A stretch of DNA of 7,967 bases from assembly GCA_937915515.1 (NCBI GenBank), contig CALGIK010000045.1, forward strand, positions 1 to 7,967. The letters are read 5' to 3'. The stretch comes from an uncultured Clostridia bacterium. Lineage in GTDB: Bacteria; Bacillota; Clostridia; Christensenellales; CAG-314. The position numbers and the translations under genes are program-made. The notes under the pieces were generated by a model, which saw only the letters and a list, made by a program, of their open reading frames with translations, was not told the origin of the DNA and ran no database searches. Of the stretch, positions 1 to 4,405 are shown one piece after another. How positions within the stretch are numbered: the stretch's first letter is position 1; each line of letters begins with the position of its first letter.

Positions 1-128
1 GTTTCAATTCTTGAGTAATCAAGAGCAATTGTACCACACGCCGTAAAAGCCTTCTTTTCGGGCATACGATAGTTGTATATAGAAATATCAAGACTTTCGG
101 CCATCATCATTAGTAACTTACTATTCAT
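1..128 (-). CDS. immA: ImmA/IrrE-type metallopeptidase, N-terminal part
   Basis: Forty-two codons read leftward off the window edge, starting at the ATG complementary to 126-128. The peptide begins MNSKLLMMMAESLDISIY and continues with a segment resembling the family's N-terminus: a helix, a short strand, a proline-containing turn, then 'GTIALDYSRI'. Proteins of this family are zinc proteases of about 150-180 residues that cleave HTH repressors such as ImmR of ICEBs1. The HExxH zinc motif would lie outside the window, so catalytic competence cannot be judged. The gene lies 22 nt downstream of the repressor on the same strand, the usual immR-immA order, and would be co-transcribed from the leftward promoter. 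A GTGGGA ribosome site sits close to the ATG. The identification rests on a short stretch plus position. Confidence 0.72.
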   Translation of the reverse strand, partial: MNSKLLMMMAESLDISIYNYRMPEKKAFTACGTIALDYSRIE

Positions 129-150
129 AATCCCACTTATCTTGTTATAT

Positions 151-534
151 TTATTTCTTTTGATTTTTTACTAACTCTATATACCTTACAATATTATCTA
201 TATCTGCTTGTGTCAATCCTTCTGCCCCGCCAGAAAATGCAACCATAACATCCTTAAATTTTTCAGGGATATTCAAAAAAGATAATTCTTTTCTTGAATC
301 TTTTTGTGATTCCTTATCAGTGATGTGGTTACCATCCATCCAACCCATAAGATAAGCAGGCGGAACCCCTAAAACAGAGGCAATTTTTTCGACCTTATTC
401 AAGGGGATATTGGTTATAATGCCGTTTTCGTATTTATAAATGGTTTGTTTTAGAGAACCAACACGTTTTCCCAACTCTTCCATAGTCATGTGCTTTTCTT
501 CCCTCAAAAGCTTTATTCTATCACCAATATTCAT
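151..534 (-). CDS. ImmR/CI-like HTH repressor
   Basis: A 127-residue protein with an XRE-family helix-turn-helix over residues 5-60: the 'TMEELGKRVGSLKQTIYKYENG' region is the canonical helix 2-turn-helix 3 followed by the YENG turn, and 'PLNKVEKIASVLGVPPAYLMGW' is the C-terminal helix pair typical of phage repressors. Residues 65-127 form a linker and a small helical tail (residues 107-123), with no LexA/S24-type autoprotease domain. Inactivation therefore probably depends on the ImmA-like protease encoded just downstream, as in ICEBs1, whose ImmR is of similar size. GAGGAG at 540-545 precedes the ATG by 5 nt. It diverges from the Cro-like gene and would bind the 17-bp sites between them, repressing the rightward promoter and controlling its own. 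Confidence 0.9.
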   Translation of the reverse strand: MNIGDRIKLLREEKHMTMEELGKRVGSLKQTIYKYENGIITNIPLNKVEKIASVLGVPPAYLMGWMDGNHITDKESQKDSRKELSFLNIPEKFKDVMVAFSGGAEGLTQADIDNIVRYIELVKNQKK

Positions 535-559
535 TTTAACTCCTCAACTAATTTATATA

Positions 560-588
560 ATAATAACATTCAAAAGAAAAAAAAGCAA
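560..588 (-). promoter_or_regulatory. Leftward promoter for repressor-immA
   Basis: On the minus strand, TTGCTT (588-583) is followed after 17 nt by TATTAT (565-560). This is a moderate sigma-A match, placed about 25 nt upstream of the repressor ATG. The -35 box overlaps the operator-like site at 585-601, consistent with autoregulation. The surrounding AT-rich run offers alternative -10 boxes. Confidence 0.55.
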
Positions 589-601
589 CTTATTAAGCAA
601 A
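585..601. promoter_or_regulatory. Operator-like site OA
   Basis: GCAACTTATTAAGCAAA shares the 11-bp core AACTTATTAAG exactly with the perfect palindrome at 899-927 and matches its central 17 bp at 13 positions. It covers the -35 box of the leftward promoter. Binding by the repressor or the Cro-like protein is inferred. Confidence 0.55.
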
Positions 602-603
602 AA

Positions 604-620
604 ATAACCTAAAAAGTTAT
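604..620. promoter_or_regulatory. Operator-like site OB
   Basis: ATAACCTAAAAAGTTAT is an imperfect palindrome with ATAAC/GTTAT arms and matches the central 17 bp of the 899-927 palindrome at 12 positions. Its centre is 19 bp from site OA and 21 bp from site OC, about two helical turns each, which would place bound dimers on a similar face of the DNA. Confidence 0.5.
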
Positions 621-624
621 AAAA

Positions 625-641
625 ATAGCTTGACAAGTCAC
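625..641. promoter_or_regulatory. Operator-like site OC over the -35 box
   Basis: ATAGCTTGACAAGTCAC matches the reference 17 bp at 11 positions. In the 25-bp frame 621-645 versus 901-925, 18 positions agree, including the CCTTT flank. It contains the TTGACA -35 box of the rightward promoter, so occupancy should block RNA polymerase. Confidence 0.5.
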
Positions 642-658
642 CTTTACTGCGTTATAAT
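630..658 (+). promoter_or_regulatory. Rightward early promoter
   Basis: TTGACA at 630-635, a 17-nt spacer and TATAAT at 653-658 form a perfect sigma-A consensus. Transcription should begin near 664-666, about 45 nt before the Cro-like ATG. The -35 box lies in site OC and the start point lies in site OD. This is the obvious driver of the early operon and would be very strong when unrepressed. Confidence 0.9.
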
Positions 659-662
659 CAAA

Positions 663-679
663 GTAACTTGACAGGCTAC
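663..679. promoter_or_regulatory. Operator-like site OD at the start point
   Basis: GTAACTTGACAGGCTAC matches the reference 17 bp at 12 positions, with the left arm GTAACTT exact and the right arm ending TAC. It overlaps the predicted start of the rightward transcript. Its centre is 38 bp from that of OC, close to twice the 19-21 bp spacing of the other sites. Confidence 0.5.
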
Positions 680-710
680 AAAAGTGAGAACGCAATAGGA
701 GAATAAATAA

Positions 711-902
711 ATGAAACAAAATGAACTTAAAGCCATTATAGTAAAAAATGGATTAACACAGCAAGAGGTTGCGCATAAATTGGGAATTACGCCAAAAACA
801 TTTTATAAAAAAATGAAGGTGGGAGTGTTCGGAACGGATGAGGTAAGAAAGATGATTGACTTACTACAGATCGAAAACCCTGCGTATATTTTTTTGTCCT
901 AA
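711..902 (+). CDS. Cro-like HTH regulator
   Basis: A 63-residue DNA-binding protein. Residues 14-36 ('GLTQQEVAHKLGITPKTFYKKM') form a clear helix-turn-helix, followed by a short helix ('TDEVRKMIDLLQI') and a hydrophobic tail. Size, position as first gene after the rightward promoter, and divergence from the repressor fit a Cro-type early repressor. AGGAG at 697-701 lies 9 nt before the ATG. The stop codon (900-902) is embedded in the left arm of the 29-bp palindrome, so the protein or its rival repressor may also act just behind its own gene. Exact DNA preference cannot be read from sequence. Confidence 0.85.
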   Translation: MKQNELKAIIVKNGLTQQEVAHKLGITPKTFYKKMKVGVFGTDEVRKMIDLLQIENPAYIFLS

Positions 903-927
903 AGGTAACTTATTAAGTTACCTTTAG
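899..927. promoter_or_regulatory. Perfect 29-bp palindrome, likely operator
   Basis: Arms 899-912 and 914-927 are exact reverse complements around T913: CTAAAGGTAACTTA on the left and its complement on the right. Its 17-bp centre (905-921) is the best copy of the motif repeated in the divergent switch. As RNA it would form a long hairpin, but no T-run follows, so it is not a standard intrinsic terminator. It begins at the Cro stop codon and ends 4 nt before the ribosome site of the next gene, so it could also affect that gene's translation or mRNA stability. Confidence 0.75.
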
Positions 928-944
928 AAAAGGAGCAAACCCAG

Positions 945-1214
945 ATGGATAACCTTTCAAACGAACTTCAAGAGCGCATTTCCTCACTTGTCAACCAAAA
1001 AATCATTCAGCAAAAAGATGTCCTTTGTGTGGATGACATAGCCGCGATGTTCTGCGTGTCGAAAGATACAGCTTATGACTATATAGCGGGCATTCGTGCG
1101 GTCTCGGATACCCTCGGAATGGCGGGCAAAGTTCACAGGCAGGATTATGAATATTGGCTTAAGATGCGGATAGGAAAATCCTACAACAACAAGGATGAAA
1201 GGCGAGGCAAATAG
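945..1214 (+). CDS. Excisionase-like helix-turn-helix protein
   Basis: An 89-residue basic-tailed protein. An N-terminal helix (residues 2-22) precedes a winged-helix-like segment: 'LCVDDIAAMFCVSKDTAYDYIAGI' (residues 27-50) is a MerR/Xis-type HTH, and 'GKVHRQDYEYWLKMRIG' (residues 62-78) resembles the wing and terminal helix of small excisionase or DNA-binding adaptor proteins. AGGAG at 931-935 is 9 nt before the ATG. It follows the Cro-like gene in the early transcript. It may be an excisionase or a second early regulator. No integrase lies in the window to settle this. The tail 'NNKDERRGK' is charged and probably disordered. Confidence 0.6.
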   Translation: MDNLSNELQERISSLVNQKIIQQKDVLCVDDIAAMFCVSKDTAYDYIAGIRAVSDTLGMAGKVHRQDYEYWLKMRIGKSYNNKDERRGK

Positions 1215-1276
1215 CAATGCCAAACTCGAAGCAGAACTAAGAAAATAAGTCTCTAAAAAAGACCTATTTATACAGA
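1215..1276. other. Short non-coding spacer before the RNA element
   Basis: Sixty-two bases between the excisionase-like gene and the inverted-repeat element. They contain no ORF with a ribosome site and only a weak GTCT/AGAC hairpin (about 1238-1252). Together with the element and 1633-1661 they make up a 447-bp interval without a protein gene on the + strand. Confidence 0.5.
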
Positions 1277-1296
1277 ACATTGACAAGAGAATATGG
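1277..1296 (+). repeat. Left 20-bp inverted repeat
   Basis: Left arm of the element, exact reverse complement of 1613-1632. It lies just beyond the T-run of the minus-strand terminator and so is outside the predicted RNA. Confidence 0.9.
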
Positions 1297-1298
1297 GT

Positions 1299-1331
1299 AA
1301 AACAAAAGCCGAGCAAATACGCTACTCGGCT
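1299..1331 (-). terminator. Intrinsic terminator of the minus-strand RNA
   Basis: Read on the minus strand: AGCCGAG (1331-1325), an 11-nt loop, CTCGGCT (1313-1307), then TTTGTTTT (1306-1299). A 7-bp GC-rich stem followed by a U-rich tract is a standard Rho-independent terminator. In the + direction the hairpin lacks a T-run, so it should not stop the early transcript. Confidence 0.85.
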
Positions 1332-1525
1332 CTGTTCTGAACTTGTTGCCCCCGTTCCTGCATTGGTTACTCCGGCTTTTCCCGCTAGCCAGCGTACCAT
1401 TTTTTCGCTATTGGTTTGCGAAATGGGTTGGTAGATTTCCAACACGTCCGGCGTAAACGGACGCCTTCGGTTACACAGCGTTTCGCGCGGCACAGACCCG
1501 CGCCATTGGGTCAGAGACCCAGCCC

Positions 1526-1573
1526 TTAGTCGCTGTATGTACGGGGTACGGGCGAATTCAAAATGGCTTTCAA
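1526..1573 (-). CDS. Possible 15-codon leader peptide in the RNA
   Basis: TTG at 1573-1571 opens MKAILNSPVPRTYSD and stops at TAA (1528-1526). AAGGAGGTG (1588-1580), a 9-nt perfect complement of the 16S rRNA 3' end, lies at ideal distance, with 8 nt between AGGAGG and TTG. GGTGGATTT (1583-1575), overlapping that site, can pair with AAATCTACC (1438-1430; one G-U), a stretch otherwise in a hairpin loop, so access to it could be switchable. The peptide has no recognisable motif. The ribosome site may serve another purpose, and translation is not proven. Confidence 0.35.
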   Translation of the reverse strand: MKAILNSPVPRTYSD

Positions 1574-1606
1574 GAAATCCACCTCCTTCGCCTATAAGGC
1601 AACCAA

Positions 1607-1635
1607 ATTCTACCATATTCTCTTGTCAATGTAAA
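1607..1635 (-). promoter_or_regulatory. Promoter of the minus-strand RNA
   Basis: On the minus strand TTTACA (1635-1630), a 17-nt spacer and TAGAAT (1612-1607) give a good sigma-A promoter with predicted start near 1600-1604. The spacer coincides almost exactly with the right inverted repeat (1613-1632), so a protein binding that repeat would regulate the RNA. Confidence 0.7.
1613..1632 (-). repeat. Right 20-bp inverted repeat
   Basis: Exact reverse complement of 1277-1296. It forms the promoter spacer of the minus-strand RNA gene and ends 29 bp before the ATG of the next HTH gene. Confidence 0.9.
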
Positions 1636-1661
1636 GTATTTAAAACATTAGGAGTTTTACT

Positions 1662-1850
1662 ATGACTTTAGCGAATTTGAGAAACCAAAATAAAATGACC
1701 CAGGAAAATTTGGCGAAAATAGTGGGGATATCAAGAGTCTATTTATCAAATCTTGAAAAAAGGAAATACAACCCCACGGTAGACATTGTTATAAAGCTTG
1801 CAAAAGCGCTAAATGTTACCGAGCAAGTCATTATCGATTGTTTTAAATAA
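1662..1850 (+). CDS. Small XRE-family HTH protein
   Basis: A 62-residue protein that is essentially one helix-turn-helix domain: 'MTQENLAKIVGISRVYLSNLEKRKYNPTVDIVIKLAKALNV' (residues 12-52) shows the full XRE pattern with the SNLEK recognition helix and the 'NPTVDIVIKLAKAL' helix 4. AGGAG (1650-1654) lies 7 nt before the ATG. Such single-domain proteins occur in phage early regions as extra regulators. It could instead regulate the adjacent inverted repeat or the minus-strand RNA promoter 30-50 bp upstream. No independent + promoter is convincing here, so it may rely on the early promoter reading through the RNA element. Confidence 0.8.
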   Translation: MTLANLRNQNKMTQENLAKIVGISRVYLSNLEKRKYNPTVDIVIKLAKALNVTEQVIIDCFK

Positions 1851-1868
1851 AAATTAAGGAGGGGATAT

Positions 1869-1994
1869 ATGAACACATTTGACGGCTACATCTTTTTTTG
1901 CGGGGTGTACGAACTTAAACCTTGTCACGCGCAATCTTTAAGAGCTTATTACGAGCACAAGAGAACAGGCAAAGAGCCGGAGGTGGGGAAATGA
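1869..1994 (+). CDS. Small unknown phage protein, 41 aa
   Basis: MNTFDGYIFFCGVY opens a 41-residue peptide ending 'KRTGKEPEVGK'. AAGGAGGGG at 1856-1864 is a very strong ribosome site 4 nt before the ATG, and the TGA overlaps the next gene's ATG (ATGA at 1991-1994). These two signals make it a real gene despite its size. A hydrophobic 'YIFFCGVY' stretch and two cysteines (positions 11 and 19) are visible, but no family is recognised. It is coupled to the following gene and belongs to the early operon. Confidence 0.7.
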   Translation: MNTFDGYIFFCGVYELKPCHAQSLRAYYEHKRTGKEPEVGK

Positions 1995-2293
1995 AGCTAG
2001 ACGGTTACGGACAGAACGGGGACGGTTACGAGTATGAGGCATCGGACATTGAGGTCAGGCAAGCTCTACAGGATATAATGGCAGACCACCTCAAGCTTAG
2101 GGGTGACGAGTCGAGGGCAGTAGTTGATTTTCTGATTGACGAAATCGGCGTAGAAACCGACCTGCAAGAGGGAATGAGGGAAGAAATCACGGCGTATTTC
2201 AAGGACGAGATTGACGAATATGTCAAAGACTGCGAAGAGGCAGACAGAGACCCGCTTGGATATGTCGGGATGAAGGAAAGAGATTTTTTATAG
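1991..2293 (+). CDS. Acidic unknown phage protein, 100 aa
   Basis: The frame is open upstream to a TTG at 1922, but the start at ATG 1991 is preferred: GGAGG at 1979-1983 sits correctly, the ATGA overlap couples it to the 41-aa gene, and upstream codons would run through that gene. The protein is strongly acidic and mostly helical, e.g. 'MREEITAYFKDEIDEYVKDCEEADRD' near residues 60-86. No DNA-binding or catalytic motif is seen. It immediately precedes the Sak4-like ATPase, whose ribosome site overlaps its stop codon. In phage operons such small acidic proteins are often recombination accessories or inhibitors, but nothing in the sequence shows this. Confidence 0.8.
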   Translation: MKLDGYGQNGDGYEYEASDIEVRQALQDIMADHLKLRGDESRAVVDFLIDEIGVETDLQEGMREEITAYFKDEIDEYVKDCEEADRDPLGYVGMKERDFL

Positions 2294-2302
2294 GAGGGAT
2301 AT

Positions 2303-3241
2303 ATGTTTATCAAAGCAAATGAAGTAACACAGAACAAGAAGTTTGTAATGCTTATAAGCGGTTCGCCGGGGATAGGTAAGACTACATTAGCATTGTCAGC
2401 GCCCAATCCAATTTTGATTGATTTGGATAGGGGCAGGGAGAGGGTAAAACCCCAGCACCGCAAAGAGGCGATAGTAGTACAGAGTTATGACGAATTGCTG
2501 ACGGACATTGAGAGCGCAGAATTCAAGCAGTTTGAAACCGTGGTTATCGACACCGGGGGAAGCCTTGTAACCTATATGCAGGACCACTATAAAAACTTGG
2601 ACGGCAAATACCGCCAAAGGGACGGCAGCATTTCACTAAAAGGTTTTGGTGCAGTCAAACAGGCATTCATCGATTTAACCAATCAACTTAACACTTTATC
2701 CAACAAAAACGTAATCTATATTTTTCATACCGTCGAGGAAAAGGACAAAGACGGCAACGCAATACAGCGCCTGATGTGCGAGGGAGCCGCGAGGAACCTC
2801 GTATGGCAGCCTTGCGATTTCGGTTGCTACATGTATATGCAGGGCGATAGCCGTATGCTTGGGTTCACACCCACGGAAACGTATTTCGCTAAGGGTTGCC
2901 ACGGCATTACCGGCGCAAGGAAGTTGCCGACATTGACCGATAACATTCCGAACGATTACCTAACAAAAATGTTTGCTGAAGCGAACGCCAACATAGCTGC
3001 CGAAACAGAGTTTTTTAAGGCAGATAAAGAAGCCTACGACAAAGCTATTGAAGCTGGTCGTGCCCTTGTGGCAGGCGTACAGAGCTTAGAGGATATAGAA
3101 GCCTTTGGGGGAAATTTTAAGCACATAACCCACGCGCTGACGAGCGAAAAAGAAATCAAGGCAATGTTCAGTGAGAAGGTCAAAGAACTGGGTTACAAGT
3201 GGGACGGCGCAAAAAAGGCTTACGCGAAAATCGAGGGGTAA
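2303..3241 (+). CDS. Sak4-like RecA-fold ATPase (AAA_24 type)
   Basis: A 312-residue P-loop ATPase. Walker A is GSPGIGKT (residues 20-27); Walker B is 'TVVIDT' (79-84, Asp83); 'NVIYIFHTVEEKD' (136-148) resembles the family's conserved strand carrying a catalytic or sensing His-Thr; 'GITGARKLP' follows at 201-209. This is the pattern of phage nucleotide-binding proteins of the Sak4 group, RecA-like core proteins reported to promote single-strand annealing together with phage SSB. The C-terminal 70 residues, ending 'LGYKWDGAKKAYAKIEG', form a helical extension of unknown role. AGGAGGG (2292-2298) lies 4 nt before the ATG. The neighbouring exonuclease gene and the SSB further down support a recombination role. 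Confidence 0.8.
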   Translation: MFIKANEVTQNKKFVMLISGSPGIGKTTLALSAPNPILIDLDRGRERVKPQHRKEAIVVQSYDELLTDIESAEFKQFETVVIDTGGSLVTYMQDHYKNLDGKYRQRDGSISLKGFGAVKQAFIDLTNQLNTLSNKNVIYIFHTVEEKDKDGNAIQRLMCEGAARNLVWQPCDFGCYMYMQGDSRMLGFTPTETYFAKGCHGITGARKLPTLTDNIPNDYLTKMFAEANANIAAETEFFKADKEAYDKAIEAGRALVAGVQSLEDIEAFGGNFKHITHALTSEKEIKAMFSEKVKELGYKWDGAKKAYAKIEG

Positions 3242-3242
3242 T

Positions 3243-3827
3243 ATGAGAACGCTTATAACTCAATCATTGTTAAGCGCGTGGAATTACATATACAACGCCT
3301 ATGATGACGAGAAGGCATATCAGGATTTTATAAATTGCTTAAACCGAGTCATACAACCTACTACGCCTGTAATGCAGAAGGGCATAGACTTTGAAGGCAA
3401 GGTTTATGCCTACTGCAAGGGCGTTTATAAGGCGGAAGAACAGGACGTAAAAGACATCGGGGACATTGTAAAGGGTGGACAATTTCAAGTCGTAGCAACC
3501 ATGCAGAGGCAAATTTCGGGCATAGATTTTCTACTGTACGCGAAGCTGGACGTATTAAAATCCGGAATGATATACGACATTAAGCGTTCCGATACATACG
3601 AAACAGGAAAATATTTAGACAGCCCGCAACACCCTTTTTACCTTGAGTGTGTACCCGAAGCCAGGGAATTTCGCTATCTGATTTCGGACGGTGAAAACAT
3701 TTATCTTGAGGGATATTCGAGGGCGGAAATCACGCCTATAAGCAAAATGATAGAAGAATTTATTGCCTTTTTGAAAGTTGAAAAACTGCTTGATAAGTAC
3801 CTCGAATTATGGGGGGCAAGAGAATGA
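3243..3827 (+). CDS. PD-(D/E)XK phage exonuclease
   Basis: Start ATG 3243 is chosen because GAGGGG (3233-3238) precedes it and it begins just after the ATPase stop (TAA 3239-3241). The 194-residue product has the RecB/lambda-exonuclease-type motif order: 'KGIDFEGKVYAY' (residues 46-57, Glu51), 'AKLDVLKSGMIYDIKRS' (100-116) with Asp103 and the core Asp112-Ile-Lys114, then 'SPQHPFYLE' (127-135), a QxxxY-like motif IV (Gln129, Tyr133). It would resect DNA ends to expose single strands for the annealing ATPase. It is short for a standalone exonuclease, but all core motifs are present. Its stop overlaps the next gene's ATG. Confidence 0.8.
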   Translation: MRTLITQSLLSAWNYIYNAYDDEKAYQDFINCLNRVIQPTTPVMQKGIDFEGKVYAYCKGVYKAEEQDVKDIGDIVKGGQFQVVATMQRQISGIDFLLYAKLDVLKSGMIYDIKRSDTYETGKYLDSPQHPFYLECVPEAREFRYLISDGENIYLEGYSRAEITPISKMIEEFIAFLKVEKLLDKYLELWGARE

Positions 3828-4405
3828 AGGGCGTTAAATTTGTCGGAAACGTTAATCCCGAATATATGTTTACCGCGGATGGGGAAATTACGGCGGGATT
3901 TAGGGCAAGCGGTAACGAAAAGGCGAAAGTCTTATCGTTCCTTGCCGAAATGAAAACAAGCCTTAAAGAGGGCAAAGAAGCCGTTAAATACGTGATTGAT
4001 ATAAAAAAATACAGCCCAAAAAGGTCACTTGACGCTAACGCATATTTCCACCTGCTTGTCGATAAAATTGCCGAACAATTAAGAATCGGGAATGACGAAT
4101 GTAAGGTCAAAATGGTGCTTGAGTACGGCACCGTGGCAACCGATGAGGAGGGCGCTAAGGTGGGCATAAAACTACCGAAGTCCGTTAACGTCAATTCGAT
4201 TTATCCTTATGCGAAATGGTTTGACGAGCGGGAAGAAAACGGCAAAAAATTCAACTGCTATCTCATCTACAAACAGACCCACACTCTTGACAGCAAGGAA
4301 ATGTCAAGGCTGATTGAGGGCGTGGTATATGAGGCACAGGAGTTAGGGATAAAGACGGCAACGCCTGATGAAATTGCCCAAATGGAGGGAATACGTGAAA
4401 AGTAA
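3824..4405 (+). CDS. Possible NinB/Orf-like recombination accessory protein
   Basis: The ATG at 3824 overlaps the exonuclease stop (ATGA), with a G-rich stretch at 3811-3816 upstream. An in-frame ATG at 3809 lacks a ribosome site. The product has 193 residues. 'KKYSPKRSLDANAYFHLLVDKI' (61-82) recalls the 'RSLxxNxxY/LW' helix at the start of lambda NinB (Orf), a protein known to bind ssDNA and SSB. The C-terminal half carries 'THTLDSKEMSRLIEGVVYEAQELGI' (152-176), also seen in many Firmicutes phage homologues of this size. The N-terminal 60 residues look like an extra beta domain. Position between exonuclease and nucleases supports a recombination role, but the family link is by motif only. 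Confidence 0.5.
   Translation: MKGVKFVGNVNPEYMFTADGEITAGFRASGNEKAKVLSFLAEMKTSLKEGKEAVKYVIDIKKYSPKRSLDANAYFHLLVDKIAEQLRIGNDECKVKMVLEYGTVATDEEGAKVGIKLPKSVNVNSIYPYAKWFDEREENGKKFNCYLIYKQTHTLDSKEMSRLIEGVVYEAQELGIKTATPDEIAQMEGIREK

Larger units (their letters stand above)
1299..1601 (-). ncRNA. Putative structured small RNA, unknown family
   Basis: A free-standing transcription unit of about 300 nt, with a sigma-A promoter at 1607-1635 and an intrinsic terminator at 1299-1331. Hairpins that can be read directly, in minus-strand order: GCC/GGC near the 5' end (1600-1590); ACAGCG/CGCTGT (1536-1531 with 1480-1475) enclosing TGGGTC/GACCCA (1521-1507) and GCGCGG/CCGCGC (1503-1485); CGTCCG/CGGACG (1463-1445); GTTGG/CCAAC (1443-1427); CCATTTCGC/GCG-AAA-TGG (1426-1397). 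GTTGCC (1603-1598) can pair with GGCAAC (1350-1345), and CGTACC (1550-1545) with GGTACG (1398-1393), joining the 5' and 3' halves. It does not match RNase P, tmRNA, SRP, 6S, group I or group II intron cores as I know them. It opposes the early operon, so rightward transcription would cross it and produce its antisense. Function is unknown. Confidence 0.65.
1277..1632. mobile_element. 356-bp element with perfect 20-bp terminal inverted repeats
   Basis: ACATTGACAAGAGAATATGG at 1277-1296 is repeated as its exact reverse complement at 1613-1632. Everything between belongs to the minus-strand RNA gene or lies within a few bases of it, and the interior is visibly richer in G/C than the flanks. The layout resembles a non-autonomous, MITE-like insertion carrying an RNA gene. 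I see no convincing target-site duplication (flanks end ...CAGA and begin AAAG), no transposase and no known IS end. The alternative is that the repeats are paired protein-binding sites or a long closing RNA stem. Mobility is an inference. Confidence 0.4.

Noticed and set aside
668..673. Second TTGACA as another -35 box
   Set aside because: There is no acceptable -10 at 16-18 nt downstream (CGCAAT at 691-696). It is explained as part of an operator copy.
899..927. Palindrome as an intrinsic terminator
   Set aside because: It is followed by AAAAGGAG rather than Ts on the + strand and preceded by only a short mixed tract on the other. Motif identity with the switch sites favours an operator.
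1307..1331. Hairpin as a + strand terminator of the early operon
   Set aside because: On the + strand the stem is followed by CTGTTCTG, not a T-run. The T-run is only on the minus strand.
984..1616. Minus-strand 210-codon open frame
   Set aside because: It starts inside the -10 region of the RNA promoter, runs through the terminator and then antisense through the excisionase-like gene. Its composition is low in plausible protein features and it has no ribosome site at its ATG.
1277..1632. Group I/II intron, HEARO/omega RNA or IS200/IS605 relic
   Set aside because: I could not find the group I P/Q/R/S or group II domain V patterns, and no TnpB/IscB-like or TnpA gene lies nearby. Not excluded without a covariance search.
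1922..1990. N-terminal extension of the 100-aa acidic protein from TTG 1922
   Set aside because: It would overlap the 41-aa gene out of frame and has no ribosome site. ATG 1991 has both GGAGG and an ATGA overlap.
2026..2463. Minus-strand open frame opposite the acidic protein and ATPase
   Set aside because: It is antisense to two well-supported genes, Ser-rich as expected from a shadow frame, and has no start signal.
3760..4194. Minus-strand open frame opposite the NinB-like gene
   Set aside because: It is a shadow of a gene with an ATGA junction on both sides and has no promoter or ribosome site.
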